Below, piece after piece: positions 1 through 5,683 of a stretch of 9,713 nucleotides of DNA. Position 1 is the stretch's first letter; each line of letters starts with the position of its first letter. The position numbers were made by a program, and so were the translations under genes. Origin of the DNA: Actinomycetes bacterium (GTDB lineage Bacteria; Actinomycetota; Acidimicrobiia; Acidimicrobiales; JAKAOS01); assembly GCA_021790615.1 (NCBI GenBank), contig JAJYGW010000075.1:1-9713 (forward strand), read 5' to 3'. The notes beneath the pieces were generated by a model, which was not told where the DNA came from, searched no databases, and worked only from the letters and a program-made list of their open reading frames with translations.

Positions 1-24
1 GACCCCGGCGTGCTCGCCGGGGTC
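1..24. repeat. Perfect 10-bp inverted repeat with 4-base loop
   Basis: GACCCCGGCG at 1-10 and CGCCGGGGTC at 15-24 are exact reverse complements around TGCT. The repeat sits inside the partial reading frame at the window edge, so it may be a chance result of a GC-rich coding sequence. There is no T-run after it. Confidence 0.4.
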
Positions 25-117
25 CTCCTCGACAATGCGGTCCGCGCCTTCGGTGGCCGGCTGGTGCCGCTCGAGGCGACCGGGCCGCCACCGGCGTCAG
101 GCAGCGAGCCTGCGTAG
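1..117 (+). CDS. C-terminal end of an unidentified protein, possibly amidohydrolase-like
   Basis: An open frame enters from the left edge and ends at TAG 115-117, giving 38 residues. The first part, with a DNAVRAFG segment at about residues 11-18, resembles the final helix of amidohydrolase-2 or TatD-like metal hydrolases, which often end in a pattern like DNAxRLFGL. It is followed by a Pro/Gly/Ser-rich tail. TatD genes often lie upstream of rsmA in other bacteria, which would fit, but the fragment is too short to name. It converges on hsp20, whose stop codon lies 9 bases beyond this stop. That the frame is coding is supported only by GC-rich third positions and the convergent fit. Confidence 0.4.
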   Translation, partial: DPGVLAGVLLDNAVRAFGGRLVPLEATGPPPASGSEPA

Positions 118-126
118 GGCGTCCGG

Positions 127-588
127 TCAGCCGGCCTGGAGGGCGGGCTCACGCACCTCGACGCTCTTCGCGTCGAGCGACGCCGGACCGGTCTCACCCG
201 AGGTCACCGACAGCTTGCGGGCCTTTGCCTGCTCCGCCACGGGGATGACCAGCCGCAGGACACCGTCGGTGTAGTCGGCGCGGATGTGCTCGGTGTCCAG
301 GCTCTCCCCGAGGAAGAGCCGCCGGGTCACCGTCCCCTGGGGCCGTTCGGCGATCACGACCTCGTCCTCGGCTCCGGGCGTCCAGCCGCGCTCGGCCTTG
401 ATGGTGAGGACGTTCCGCTCCACCGTCAGGTCGAGCGAGCTCCGGTCCACGCCGGGCAGGTCCACGTCGACGTGCAACTCCTCCCCATGACGGTACGCGT
501 CCATCGGGGCGGCCGACTGCAGGGTGTGGGTCGTCAGCGTCTCGGAGAGCCGGTCGAGCTCCCGGAACGGGTCAAAGCGCAGCAGCAT
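127..588 (-). CDS. Hsp20/alpha-crystallin family small heat-shock protein
   Basis: This is an ATP-independent holdase chaperone that binds unfolding cytoplasmic proteins and keeps them ready for refolding by DnaK or ClpB-type machines. The protein is 153 residues, normal for bacterial Hsp20. The N-terminus has the FDPFREL motif (residues 5-11 of this start). The alpha-crystallin domain runs from about 28 to 128 and ends with the diagnostic GVLRLVIPV strand (about 109-117, A-x-x-x-G-V-L signature). The last 25 residues are a polar tail. I start at the ATG at 588, because AGGAGG lies exactly 6 bases upstream and homologues begin MLxRFDPF. An in-frame ATG at 594 abuts that same AGGAGG and would depend on a second AGGAGG 10 bases upstream. 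The gene is divergent from rsmA and has its own promoter with an operator-like repeat. Confidence 0.93.
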   Translation of the reverse strand: MLLRFDPFRELDRLSETLTTHTLQSAAPMDAYRHGEELHVDVDLPGVDRSSLDLTVERNVLTIKAERGWTPGAEDEVVIAERPQGTVTRRLFLGESLDTEHIRADYTDGVLRLVIPVAEQAKARKLSVTSGETGPASLDAKSVEVREPALQAG

Positions 589-594
589 CGACAT

Positions 595-610
595 CCTCCT
601 TGTTCCTCCT
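595..610 (-). promoter_or_regulatory. Duplicated Shine-Dalgarno of hsp20
   Basis: The + strand reads CCTCCT at 595-600 and again at 605-610, so the hsp20 mRNA carries two perfect AGGAGG boxes. The proximal box is spaced 6 bases from the ATG at 588. The distal box is spaced 10 bases from the ATG at 594. This strong, doubled site fits rapid synthesis under stress. Confidence 0.7.
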
Positions 611-638
611 GGTCTCTTCAGGCCAGCGCCTATCGCTC

Positions 639-661
639 AGCACTATTGACAGTATAGCGCT
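639..661. promoter_or_regulatory. Candidate heat-shock operator overlapping the hsp20 promoter
   Basis: AGCACTAT (639-646) and ATAGCGCT (654-661) form an 8-7-8 inverted repeat with one mismatch. It covers the -10 box on the hsp20 strand. A CGCTCAG direct repeat (634-640 and 658-664) spans most of the same segment. The 7-base spacing equals that of the HspR HAIR element (CTTGAGT-N7-ACTCAAG), but the arms do not match the HAIR or CIRCE consensus. A repressor site for a heat-shock regulator is an inference from position and symmetry. Confidence 0.5.
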
Positions 662-678
662 CAGATTTATTCCGTCAA
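651..678 (-). promoter_or_regulatory. hsp20 promoter
   Basis: On the minus strand a -35 box TTGACG (673-678) is followed after 16 bases by a -10 box TATACT (651-656). This is the best sigma-70-type promoter in the window. Transcription would start near 644, leaving a leader of about 55 bases before the ATG at 588. The surrounding DNA (about 640-675) is clearly richer in A and T than anything nearby. Confidence 0.7.
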
Positions 679-710
679 CCGTGTGGCGGGTGGGGGAGCG
701 GATGACGGAG

Positions 711-729
711 GGCGTGCCCGAGGCACGCC
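711..729. repeat. 8-bp GC-rich stem-loop upstream of rsmA
   Basis: GGCGTGCC (711-718) and GGCACGCC (722-729) pair perfectly around a CGA loop. It lies in the gap between the divergent hsp20 and rsmA promoters, with no T-run, so it is not a clear terminator. It could be an operator or a chance palindrome in GC-rich DNA. The rest of the 235-base gap (595-829) holds only the promoter elements listed separately. Confidence 0.4.
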
Positions 730-785
730 GGGGAGGCGGATCCGGCGGTCGGCGCGCTCGGGGCGGCTCGGCGTTGCCGACGACC

Positions 786-791
786 TACCGT
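786..791 (+). promoter_or_regulatory. Candidate -10 box for rsmA-ispE
   Basis: TACCGT fits the actinobacterial TANNNT -10 pattern and would start transcription near 798, about 32 bases before the rsmA ATG. No -35 box at suitable spacing is recognisable. Single hexamers of this kind arise by chance, so support comes mainly from position. Confidence 0.35.
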
Positions 792-829
792 GCAGCAGCG
801 GTGCTCTCCTCCGTTCCTCGACTGCTGCC

Positions 830-1675
830 ATGACCCTCACTCGAGCAGAGGTTCGAGAGCGCCTCGACGCCGCGGGACTGACCCCCCGCCGTGCACTCGG
901 TCAGAACTTCCTCGTCGACCCGAACCTGGCGCGTCGGATCGCCCGGGAGTGCGAAGTCGGGACCGGTGATCCCGTGGTCGAGGTCGGAGCGGGTCTCGGG
1001 TCGCTCACGCTGGCGCTCGCCGAGACCGGCGCGCGCATCCGAGCGATCGAAGTGGACGCCCGGCTCGTCGAGGTGCTCGTGCGGGCGGTTTCCCCTCTCG
1101 GTGTCGAGGTCGTGCTCGCCGACGCGCTGCGCGTCGACTGGGCAGTGGCGACGCCGGGCGAGGGGCCGTGGGTACTTGCCGGCAACCTCCCCTACAACGT
1201 CGCGACGCCGCTCATCCTCTCCGTCCTCGAGCAGGCCCCTGCGGTCGATCGGCTCGTGGTCATGGTGCAGGCGGAGGTTGGTGAGCGTCTGCTCGCCGGA
1301 CCTGCTAGCGGAGCAGCGTACGGCGCGGTGTCGGTGCGCGTCGCCTACTGGGCCACGGGCGAGATCATCACCCGCGTGCCGCCAGCGGTGTTCCTGCCTC
1401 GGCCCCGGGTCGGCTCGGCCCTGGTCCGTCTCCGGCGTCGCCCGGCGCTGCCGATCGGGCCCGACGTTCCCTACGCCACGCTCTGTGCGGTCGTCCGAGC
1501 CGGTTTTGCGCACCGGCGCAAGATGCTTCGCAGTGCGCTCGCTGGACTCGTGGATCCCACCGGGCTCGAGGCGTGTGGGGTGCGGCCGGAGGCTCGAGCG
1601 GAGGAGCTGGACCTGGACGCGTGGGGCAGGATCGCCGGTTGGGTGTCTGCTCAGAGTGGCGAGGGTGCCGCCTGA
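830..1675 (+). CDS. rsmA: 16S rRNA (adenine1518-N6/adenine1519-N6)-dimethyltransferase
   Basis: RsmA (KsgA) transfers four methyl groups from S-adenosylmethionine to two adjacent adenines in helix 45 of 16S rRNA, late in 30S assembly in the cytoplasm. The protein is 281 residues, close to the E. coli length of about 273. Family motifs appear in order: LGQNFLVD (23-30), the SAM-binding VVEVGAGLG (49-57), the catalytic NLPYN (119-123) and FLPRPRVGS (188-196). The frame is open to 683, but the ATG at 830 places LGQNFL at the usual distance from the N-terminus, and the extra upstream residues would be low-complexity. There is no clear Shine-Dalgarno before 830; the leader is pyrimidine-rich. The stop overlaps the ispE start in TGATG, so the two genes should be translationally coupled. 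Confidence in the identity is very high, in the start good. Confidence 0.96.
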   Translation: MTLTRAEVRERLDAAGLTPRRALGQNFLVDPNLARRIARECEVGTGDPVVEVGAGLGSLTLALAETGARIRAIEVDARLVEVLVRAVSPLGVEVVLADALRVDWAVATPGEGPWVLAGNLPYNVATPLILSVLEQAPAVDRLVVMVQAEVGERLLAGPASGAAYGAVSVRVAYWATGEIITRVPPAVFLPRPRVGSALVRLRRRPALPIGPDVPYATLCAVVRAGFAHRRKMLRSALAGLVDPTGLEACGVRPEARAEELDLDAWGRIAGWVSAQSGEGAA

Positions 1676-2670
1676 TGGTCGGACGGGCTGCTCGCCGAGC
1701 GCCCGGCTCGACCCCTGCCGAGGGTCGCGCCGAGGCTGACGTCGACGCCGAGCTCGGTTCGAACGGTCCGGACGGCTGGCGGGTGCTCCTCGCACCAGCG
1801 AAGCTGACCCGCTCGCTCCGCGTCGTCGGACGACGACGCGACGGGTACCACCTGCTGGAGGCGGAGATGGTGAGCATCAGCCTCGCCGACCGGCTCCTCC
1901 TCCGGCCGGGGCACGGGCTCGTGGTTCGTCCCGCGGACGCCGGGGTGCCCGCAGACGCAACCAACCTGGTCGCCCGGGCGCTGGCCGCCGTCGGGAGGGA
2001 GGCGGAGGTCGTCGTGCAGAAGCGGATCCCTGCCGGGGCGGGCCTCGGGGGGGGTTCTGCCGACGCAGCGGCCGTGCTGCGCTGGGCGGGCCTCGGCGGG
2101 CGCGCAGTTCACGAGCCCGCACTGGCTCTCGCCGCACGGCTGGGTGCCGACGTCCCATTCTGCCTCGTCGGGGGGCGGGCGCTCGTCGGCGGGGTGGGAG
2201 AGATCGTCGAGCCATTGCCCTTCGAGGACCGACTGTTCCTTGTCCTCTGCCCGCCGCTCGCGGTCTCGACACCTGCGGTGTACGCCGCCTGGGACGACCT
2301 CGGCGGCCCGAGCGGGCGGAACGGGAACGACCTGGAGGACGCCGCAGTTGCGGTCTGTCCGGCGCTCGAGACGTGGCGGGCGCTGCTGGCCGAGCGCAGC
2401 GGTCTCGCCCCGAAACTGGCGGGCAGCGGCTCGAGCTGGTTCGTGGAGCTCGGGCGAGCGCCGCGGGGCGGCGAGCCGGCGGGACCGGGGGTGCCACCGG
2501 GGTCGGAGTGCACGACGGGTACGGCGGCACCCGCGCACTGGTCCGGGACCGGAGTGGGCGTCGGCGACGCAGCACCAGTCGACGCTGCGCCTCCGGAGGA
2601 GATCGAGGGCCCAGGGGGAGTCGGACGTCTGTTCGCCGTCCGGACCGTTCCCGCCTCTGCGGGTTGGTGA
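1675..2670 (+). CDS. ispE: 4-diphosphocytidyl-2-C-methyl-D-erythritol kinase
   Basis: IspE, a GHMP kinase, phosphorylates 4-diphosphocytidyl-methylerythritol with ATP in the MEP pathway to isoprenoid precursors. Visible motifs are PAKLTRSL with the catalytic-type Lys 43 (PAKxNL box), DGYHLLEAEM, the phosphate loop GLGGGSADA (123-131), GADVPF with catalytic-type Asp 159, and AGSGSSWFV near 249. The protein is 331 residues, longer than the usual 280-310. There are about 33 extra N-terminal residues rich in Arg and Ala. About 57 Gly/Pro/Ala-rich residues (about 261-317) are inserted between the GSGSSWFVE strand and a final GRLFAVRTVP strand. The ATG at 1675 shares its A with the rsmA TGA. A GTG at 1783 is an alternative start that would remove the N-terminal extension. 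It is the second gene of the rsmA-ispE operon. Confidence 0.94.
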   Translation: MVGRAARRAPGSTPAEGRAEADVDAELGSNGPDGWRVLLAPAKLTRSLRVVGRRRDGYHLLEAEMVSISLADRLLLRPGHGLVVRPADAGVPADATNLVARALAAVGREAEVVVQKRIPAGAGLGGGSADAAAVLRWAGLGGRAVHEPALALAARLGADVPFCLVGGRALVGGVGEIVEPLPFEDRLFLVLCPPLAVSTPAVYAAWDDLGGPSGRNGNDLEDAAVAVCPALETWRALLAERSGLAPKLAGSGSSWFVELGRAPRGGEPAGPGVPPGSECTTGTAAPAHWSGTGVGVGDAAPVDAAPPEEIEGPGGVGRLFAVRTVPASAGW

Positions 2671-2714
2671 GCGCGGTCGGATGGGTCTGGTGCCTCCCTA
2701 TGCAGAGAGACGGC

Positions 2715-2755
2715 GGCGGAGCCTCACCCTTGCACCGCTGAGGAGTGGCTCCGCC
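2715..2755. terminator. Candidate bidirectional terminator stem-loop
   Basis: GGCGGAGCC (2715-2723) and GGCTCCGCC (2747-2755) pair perfectly over 9 bp. Inside, CTC and GAG can extend the pairing. It lies midway between the convergent ends of ispE (2670) and the bS22 gene (2781), where a shared terminator is expected. Neither side has a T-run, as is common for terminators in GC-rich actinobacteria. Confidence 0.5.
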
Positions 2756-2767
2756 TGTGGCGTCCCC

Positions 2768-2797
2768 ACCTCCCGGCGCGTCACTTCCCGGCGCGTC
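2768..2797. repeat. 15-bp imperfect tandem duplication at the 3' end of the bS22 gene
   Basis: The 15-base unit at 2768-2782 is repeated at 2783-2797 with one mismatch; TCCCGGCGCGTC is identical in both. On the minus strand the unit closer to the bS22 start codes for the last residues of the protein, and the junction with the second unit contains the TGA stop. The second copy lies just downstream of the gene. Confidence 0.6.
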
Positions 2798-2879
2798 GCT
2801 GCCAGCGCGTGGCCTTCAGCATCTTCTTGTGCTTCTTCTTGCGCATGCGCTTCCGGCGCTTCTTGATGAGGGATCCCAC
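2781..2879 (-). CDS. Small ribosomal protein bS22 (AURKAIP1/COX24 domain), 32 residues
   Basis: The minus strand from GTG 2877-2879 to TGA 2781-2783 encodes a 32-residue, extremely basic peptide starting MGSLIKKRRKRMRKKKHKK. This closely matches, from memory, the actinobacterial family annotated as AURKAIP1/COX24 domain protein (MGSVIKKRRKRM...KKKH), seen in mycobacterial ribosome structures as bS22 of the 30S subunit. The C-terminal half (LKATRWQRRAGK) fits the family's Arg/Gln-rich end. The start is supported by homologue length and a TAGGGT -10 box 9 bases upstream, which would give a leader of only 2-3 bases. There is no good Shine-Dalgarno, and an in-frame GTG at 2888 is less likely. The gene stands alone, convergent with ispE and divergent from tRNA-Gln. 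Confidence 0.88.
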   Translation of the reverse strand: MGSLIKKRRKRMRKKKHKKMLKATRWQRRAGK

Positions 2880-2888
2880 GAGGCTCAC

Positions 2889-2894
2889 ACCCTA
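2889..2894 (-). promoter_or_regulatory. -10 box of the bS22 gene
   Basis: On the minus strand TAGGGT lies 9 bases before the GTG at 2879. A start site 6-7 bases downstream of the box leaves an almost leaderless mRNA. The identical hexamer precedes tRNA-Gln and the nucleoside hydrolase in this window. Confidence 0.55.
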
Positions 2895-3024
2895 GCGAGC
2901 CCACCTGCGTCGCTCCGCCTGAGCGGGCAGCCGTCGCGGCCGGTCGGTGCCGACATCGGGCGTCGTGCACGAATGGCGTGCGCGCTGCCTGACTGGAGCC
3001 AGGGCCACGCGAAGTCCTCCTTGG

Positions 3025-3030
3025 TAGGGT
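3025..3030 (+). promoter_or_regulatory. -10 box of tRNA-Gln
   Basis: TAGGGT lies 11 bases upstream of the first tRNA base, which predicts a 5' leader of about 4-5 bases for RNase P. No convincing -35 box stands 16-18 bases upstream. The rest of the divergent gap from 2880 to 3041 shows nothing else that I can support. Confidence 0.55.
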
Positions 3031-3041
3031 CGACCCCGCAC

Positions 3042-3113
3042 TCGGGGGTCGTCCAAGCGGCAGGACAGCAGACTTTGGATCTGCGAATCGAGGTTCGAGT
3101 CCTCGCCCCCGAG
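3042..3113 (+). tRNA. tRNA-Gln (anticodon UUG)
   Basis: The 72-base cloverleaf folds completely. The acceptor stem is TCGGGGG with CCCCCGA (7 bp) and the D stem is GTCC with GGAC. The anticodon stem is GCAGA with TCTGC around loop CTTTGGA, which places TTG at positions 34-36. The variable region has 4 bases. The T stem is CGAGG with CCTCG around TTCGAGT. The discriminator is G73, as in glutamine tRNAs. CCA is not encoded, so the 3' end must be added by CCA nucleotidyltransferase. UUG reads CAA, and CAG by wobble. A tRNA-Gln in the ispE-glmU-mfd neighbourhood also occurs in other actinobacteria. Confidence 0.96.
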
Positions 3114-3120
3114 CGAGCCG

Positions 3121-3155
3121 GTCCCCGCCCCGGAGCGGGCCCAGCGTTCGGGGAC
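3121..3155 (+). terminator. Candidate tRNA-Gln terminator stem-loop
   Basis: GTCCCCG (3121-3127) pairs with CGGGGAC (3149-3155), and GCCC/GGGC can form an inner stem. It begins 8 bases after the tRNA. There is no T-run, so it is a weak call. The rest of the gap up to 3278 is GC-rich and shows no other recognisable element. Confidence 0.35.
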
Positions 3156-3278
3156 GCCGGATGGGCGCGCCCCGACCCCGGCGCCCCAGCGGGTCTGTCC
3201 TCCGCCCGCCCGGTTTCCGTATCCGCAGGCTCCCCGCAAGGATGGGGACATGCAACGGACAGTGCGAAGGCCGGGCCG

Positions 3279-4412
3279 GTGGTCGGCGTGACCGAGCTCG
3301 GAGACGGAGCTGGAGGGGAGACCCGAGCCAAGGATCTCGCAGGCCCGAGTGAGCGCGGCGGGCTGGCCTACGACGCGATCCTGGTGCTGTCCTTCGGGGG
3401 CCCCGAGGGGCCCGACGACGTGATGCCCTTCCTCGAGCGCGTGACGGGCGGGCGGGGCGTGCCGCGGGAGCGTCTCGAGGAGGTGGCACAGCACTACCTG
3501 CACTTCGGTGGCGTCAGCCCGATCAACGCCCAGACCGCGACCTTTCTCGATGCCCTCCGCCGTGCACTCGAGGCGCGGGGTATCGGCGTCCCGGTCTACT
3601 GGGGAAACCGGAACTGGCACCCCCTGCTCGAGGACACGGTGGCGGCCATGGAACGCGACGGCGTCGGTCGCGCGATCGCCTATGCCACGTCGACCTTCAG
3701 CTCCTACCCCGGGTGCCGGCAGTACCTCGAGGACCTGGAGCGAGCTCGGCTCGTCGTGGGCCCGTCGGCCCCGATCGTCGACAAGCTCGTGCCGTGCTGG
3801 GACCAACGCGGGTTCCTCGAAGCCGTCCGCGACCGCGCGCTCGAGGGGCTCGACGCACTCCCCGCCGACGCGCGAGACAGGGTCGAGCTCGTCTTCACGG
3901 CGCACTCCATCCCGCTCTCGATGGCCAGCACCTCGGACTACGAGGCGGAGCTGGCCGAGGCCAGTGCGTGGGTGGCCGCCGCCGTGGACGAGGCGAGGCG
4001 GGCGAGGGGTCTCGCGGGCGAGCTCGAGTGGTCTCGAGCCTGGCAGAGCCGCTCGGGGCCGCCGGCGCAACCCTGGCTCGAGCCGGACATCTGCGACCAC
4101 CTCCGCGAAGTGGCGAAGCGGGCGACCGGCGTCGTGGTGGTACCGATCGGTTTCGTCTCGGACCACATGGAAGTCGCCTACGACCTCGACCTCGAGGCGG
4201 CCGCCGTGGCGGAGTCGATCGGCCTGCCCATGGTGCGCGCCGGAACGGTTGGCGTCGCGAGCGCGTTCCTCGACGCGGTGGCCGACCTCCTCGCGGCCAA
4301 GGTGGAGGGTCGACCGGTGCCCGCTGGGATCGCGAAGGGGGGCGCTCGCCCGGACCCCTGCTCGCCCGGGTGCTGCCCCCGTCCCCCGCGGCCGGCTCCG
4401 ACTCGGCCATGA
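3279..4412 (+). CDS. hemH: Ferrochelatase (coproporphyrin III ferrochelatase, CpfC-type)
   Basis: This enzyme inserts Fe2+ into a porphyrin. In actinobacteria the physiological substrate is coproporphyrin III (CpfC, coproporphyrin-dependent heme route). The domain starts near YDAILVLSFGGPEGPDD (about residues 29-45). It carries the catalytic-type His 209 in FTAHSIPLSM, a WQSRSGPP...PWLEPD segment, and Glu 298 in GFVSDHMEVAYD. The tail has Cys 361, Cys 365 and Cys 366 (C-x3-CC), with further internal Cys such as Cys 173. One internal plus three C-terminal Cys is the arrangement known for [2Fe-2S]-containing actinobacterial ferrochelatases, though I cannot verify the spacing. The GTG at 3279 has GAAGG 8 bases upstream; a GTG at 3288 is the alternative. 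At 377 residues it is slightly long. The stop overlaps the glmU start. Confidence 0.93.
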   Translation: MVGVTELGDGAGGETRAKDLAGPSERGGLAYDAILVLSFGGPEGPDDVMPFLERVTGGRGVPRERLEEVAQHYLHFGGVSPINAQTATFLDALRRALEARGIGVPVYWGNRNWHPLLEDTVAAMERDGVGRAIAYATSTFSSYPGCRQYLEDLERARLVVGPSAPIVDKLVPCWDQRGFLEAVRDRALEGLDALPADARDRVELVFTAHSIPLSMASTSDYEAELAEASAWVAAAVDEARRARGLAGELEWSRAWQSRSGPPAQPWLEPDICDHLREVAKRATGVVVVPIGFVSDHMEVAYDLDLEAAAVAESIGLPMVRAGTVGVASAFLDAVADLLAAKVEGRPVPAGIAKGGARPDPCSPGCCPRPPRPAPTRP

Positions 4413-5596
4413 TGGAAGCGATGTCCCGTCCACTCTCCGCAATCGTGCTCGCCGCCGGCGCAGGGACTCGGATGCGGTCGACGCTTCCGAAGCCACTCCA
4501 CCGGTTGTGCGGCCGCCCGATGGTGCTGCACGTGCTCGACGCGCTCGCCGAGCTCGCGGTCGGCGAGGTCGTCGTGGTCGTCGGTCGATCTGCCGACCGC
4601 GTGGCCGAGACCGTGACCGACGGCGTGCCGGACGGCATGAAGGTCCGCTTCGTCGAGCAGGGTGTCCCCCGGGGGACGGGCGACGCGGTCGCAGTGGGAC
4701 TGACGGGACTCGAGGACGACTTCGACGGTGGGGACGTGGTCGTCCTCCCGGGTGACACGCCGCTGCTACGGCCGTCGACCCTCGCAGGCCTGGTTGCACA
4801 CCACCGCGAGCGTGACGCTGCCGCAACGCTGCTCGTGGCGGAGGTCGTCGATCCGACGGGCTACGGCCGAGTCCTCCGGGGCAAGGACGGGGCGATCCGC
4901 GAGGTGGTCGAGGAGGGTGACGCCACCCCCGAGCAGCGAGGGATCCGTGAGGTCAACACGTCCGTCTACTGCTTCACGAGGAGTGTGCTGGCACCGAGCC
5001 TCCGGCGTCTCGACCCGCTGAACGCGCAGCGCGAGTACTACTTGACCGACACCGTCGCCGTCCTCGCATCGGCCGGCTACCGCGTCGAGGGATTCGTCTC
5101 GACCGACCCGGTGGAGCCGATGGGGGTCAACGATCGTGCTCAGCTCGCCGTGGCGGAGGCGGAGCTGCGGGCGCGCCTCGCGGCGCGGTGGATGCGTGCG
5201 GGCGTCACGATCGTCGACCCGGCGTCGACCTACCTGGACGTCTCGGTCGAGCTCGAGAACGACGTGACCCTCTTCCCGTCGGTGGTCCTCGCTGGCCGAA
5301 CCCGTGTCGAGCGGGGTGCGCGCATCGGCCCCGGCTCTCGCCTGGTGGACACGTCGGTCGGCGCGGGGGCGACCGTTCAGTCGACCGACGCAAACGGCGC
5401 GGTGATCGGCCTGGGCGCTGTGGTCGGGCCGTTCGCGGTGCTCGGCCCGGGGGCCGCCGTCGAGCCGGGCAGTGTGACGGGTCCCTTCTTCGTGGCGCCC
5501 GAGGGGGTCGACCAGGTCGGGCGCGGGTCCGGCTCTCGCAACGGAGGCCCGCGCGAGGGAGCAGTGCACCGGACGCCCGAGCCACCTGAGGCCTAG
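4409..5596 (+). CDS. glmU: GlmU-type N-acetylglucosamine-1-phosphate uridyltransferase with truncated acetyltransferase domain
   Basis: GlmU normally acetylates glucosamine-1-P and then couples it to UTP to give UDP-GlcNAc for peptidoglycan. The uridyltransferase half looks intact: LAAGAGTRMRS (14-24), LPKPLH with Lys 28, GDTP with metal-binding-type Asp 116, EVNTSVY (181-187), EYYLTD (209-214) and GVNDRAQLA with Asn 241. A helical linker and the first left-handed beta-helix turns follow (about 265-365). The protein then ends at residue 395 in a Gly/Arg/Pro tail, whereas normal GlmU has about 450-480 residues. The beta-helix coils that hold the acetyltransferase residues (E. coli Lys351, His363, Asn377, Asn386) are absent, and the Arg333 position (LRPG) reads LGPG. 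Of three candidate ATGs (4409, 4412, 4421), the first two overlap the hemH TGA. So UTP transfer is expected, acetylation is not. Confidence 0.88.
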   Translation: MMEAMSRPLSAIVLAAGAGTRMRSTLPKPLHRLCGRPMVLHVLDALAELAVGEVVVVVGRSADRVAETVTDGVPDGMKVRFVEQGVPRGTGDAVAVGLTGLEDDFDGGDVVVLPGDTPLLRPSTLAGLVAHHRERDAAATLLVAEVVDPTGYGRVLRGKDGAIREVVEEGDATPEQRGIREVNTSVYCFTRSVLAPSLRRLDPLNAQREYYLTDTVAVLASAGYRVEGFVSTDPVEPMGVNDRAQLAVAEAELRARLAARWMRAGVTIVDPASTYLDVSVELENDVTLFPSVVLAGRTRVERGARIGPGSRLVDTSVGAGATVQSTDANGAVIGLGAVVGPFAVLGPGAAVEPGSVTGPFFVAPEGVDQVGRGSGSRNGGPREGAVHRTPEPPEA

Positions 5597-5651
5597 GCCC
5601 AAGCCTGCGCGTTCGCGGCCGGCCCCGGGCGCTGCCCGGAGCGAGAGGGGA

Positions 5652-5668
5652 CTGCCCTTGGTGGGCAG
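5652..5668. repeat. Stem-loop between glmU and prs
   Basis: CTGCCC (5652-5657) and GGGCAG (5663-5668) pair perfectly around TTGGT. It lies 55 bases after the glmU stop and just before a TACGCT box. It may be a weak terminator for hemH-glmU or an operator for prs. There is no T-run. GAGAGGGG at 5643-5650 resembles a ribosome-binding site for an in-frame TTG at 5658, noted under prs. Confidence 0.4.
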
Positions 5669-5677
5669 ATCGAGGGC

Positions 5678-5683
5678 TACGCT
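5678..5683 (+). promoter_or_regulatory. Candidate -10 box of prs
   Basis: TACGCT fits TANNNT and predicts a transcript start near 5690, which leaves a leader of about 80 bases before the GTG at 5772. No -35 box at standard spacing is visible (TTGGTG is 14 bases upstream, too close). Confidence 0.35.

Noticed and set aside
646..651. TTGACA on the + strand as a -35 box for rsmA
   Set aside because: No TANNNT box is found 16-18 bases downstream. The hexamer belongs to the AT-rich hsp20 promoter region on the other strand.
683..829. Upstream extension of rsmA by 49 codons
   Set aside because: The added residues are low-complexity and absent from the family. The ATG at 830 gives the normal length, and a -10 box at 786-791 lies inside the extension.
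785..1795. A 336-codon open frame on the minus strand over rsmA
   Set aside because: It is antisense to a complete rsmA with all family motifs. No ribosome-binding site or domain supports it.
3032..3050. GACCCC...GGGGTC inverted repeat at the 5' end of tRNA-Gln
   Set aside because: The right arm is the acceptor strand of the tRNA, and the mature cloverleaf explains it. The left arm could compete in the precursor, but nothing else supports a regulatory role.
3508..4755. A 415-codon + strand frame overlapping hemH and glmU
   Set aside because: It is an Arg/Ser/Pro-rich out-of-frame translation of two well-identified genes.
2892..4826. A 644-codon open frame on the minus strand
   Set aside because: It lies wholly antisense to hemH and glmU, is extremely rich in Arg, Pro and Gly without any family motif, and mirrors the GC-rich third positions of the real genes.
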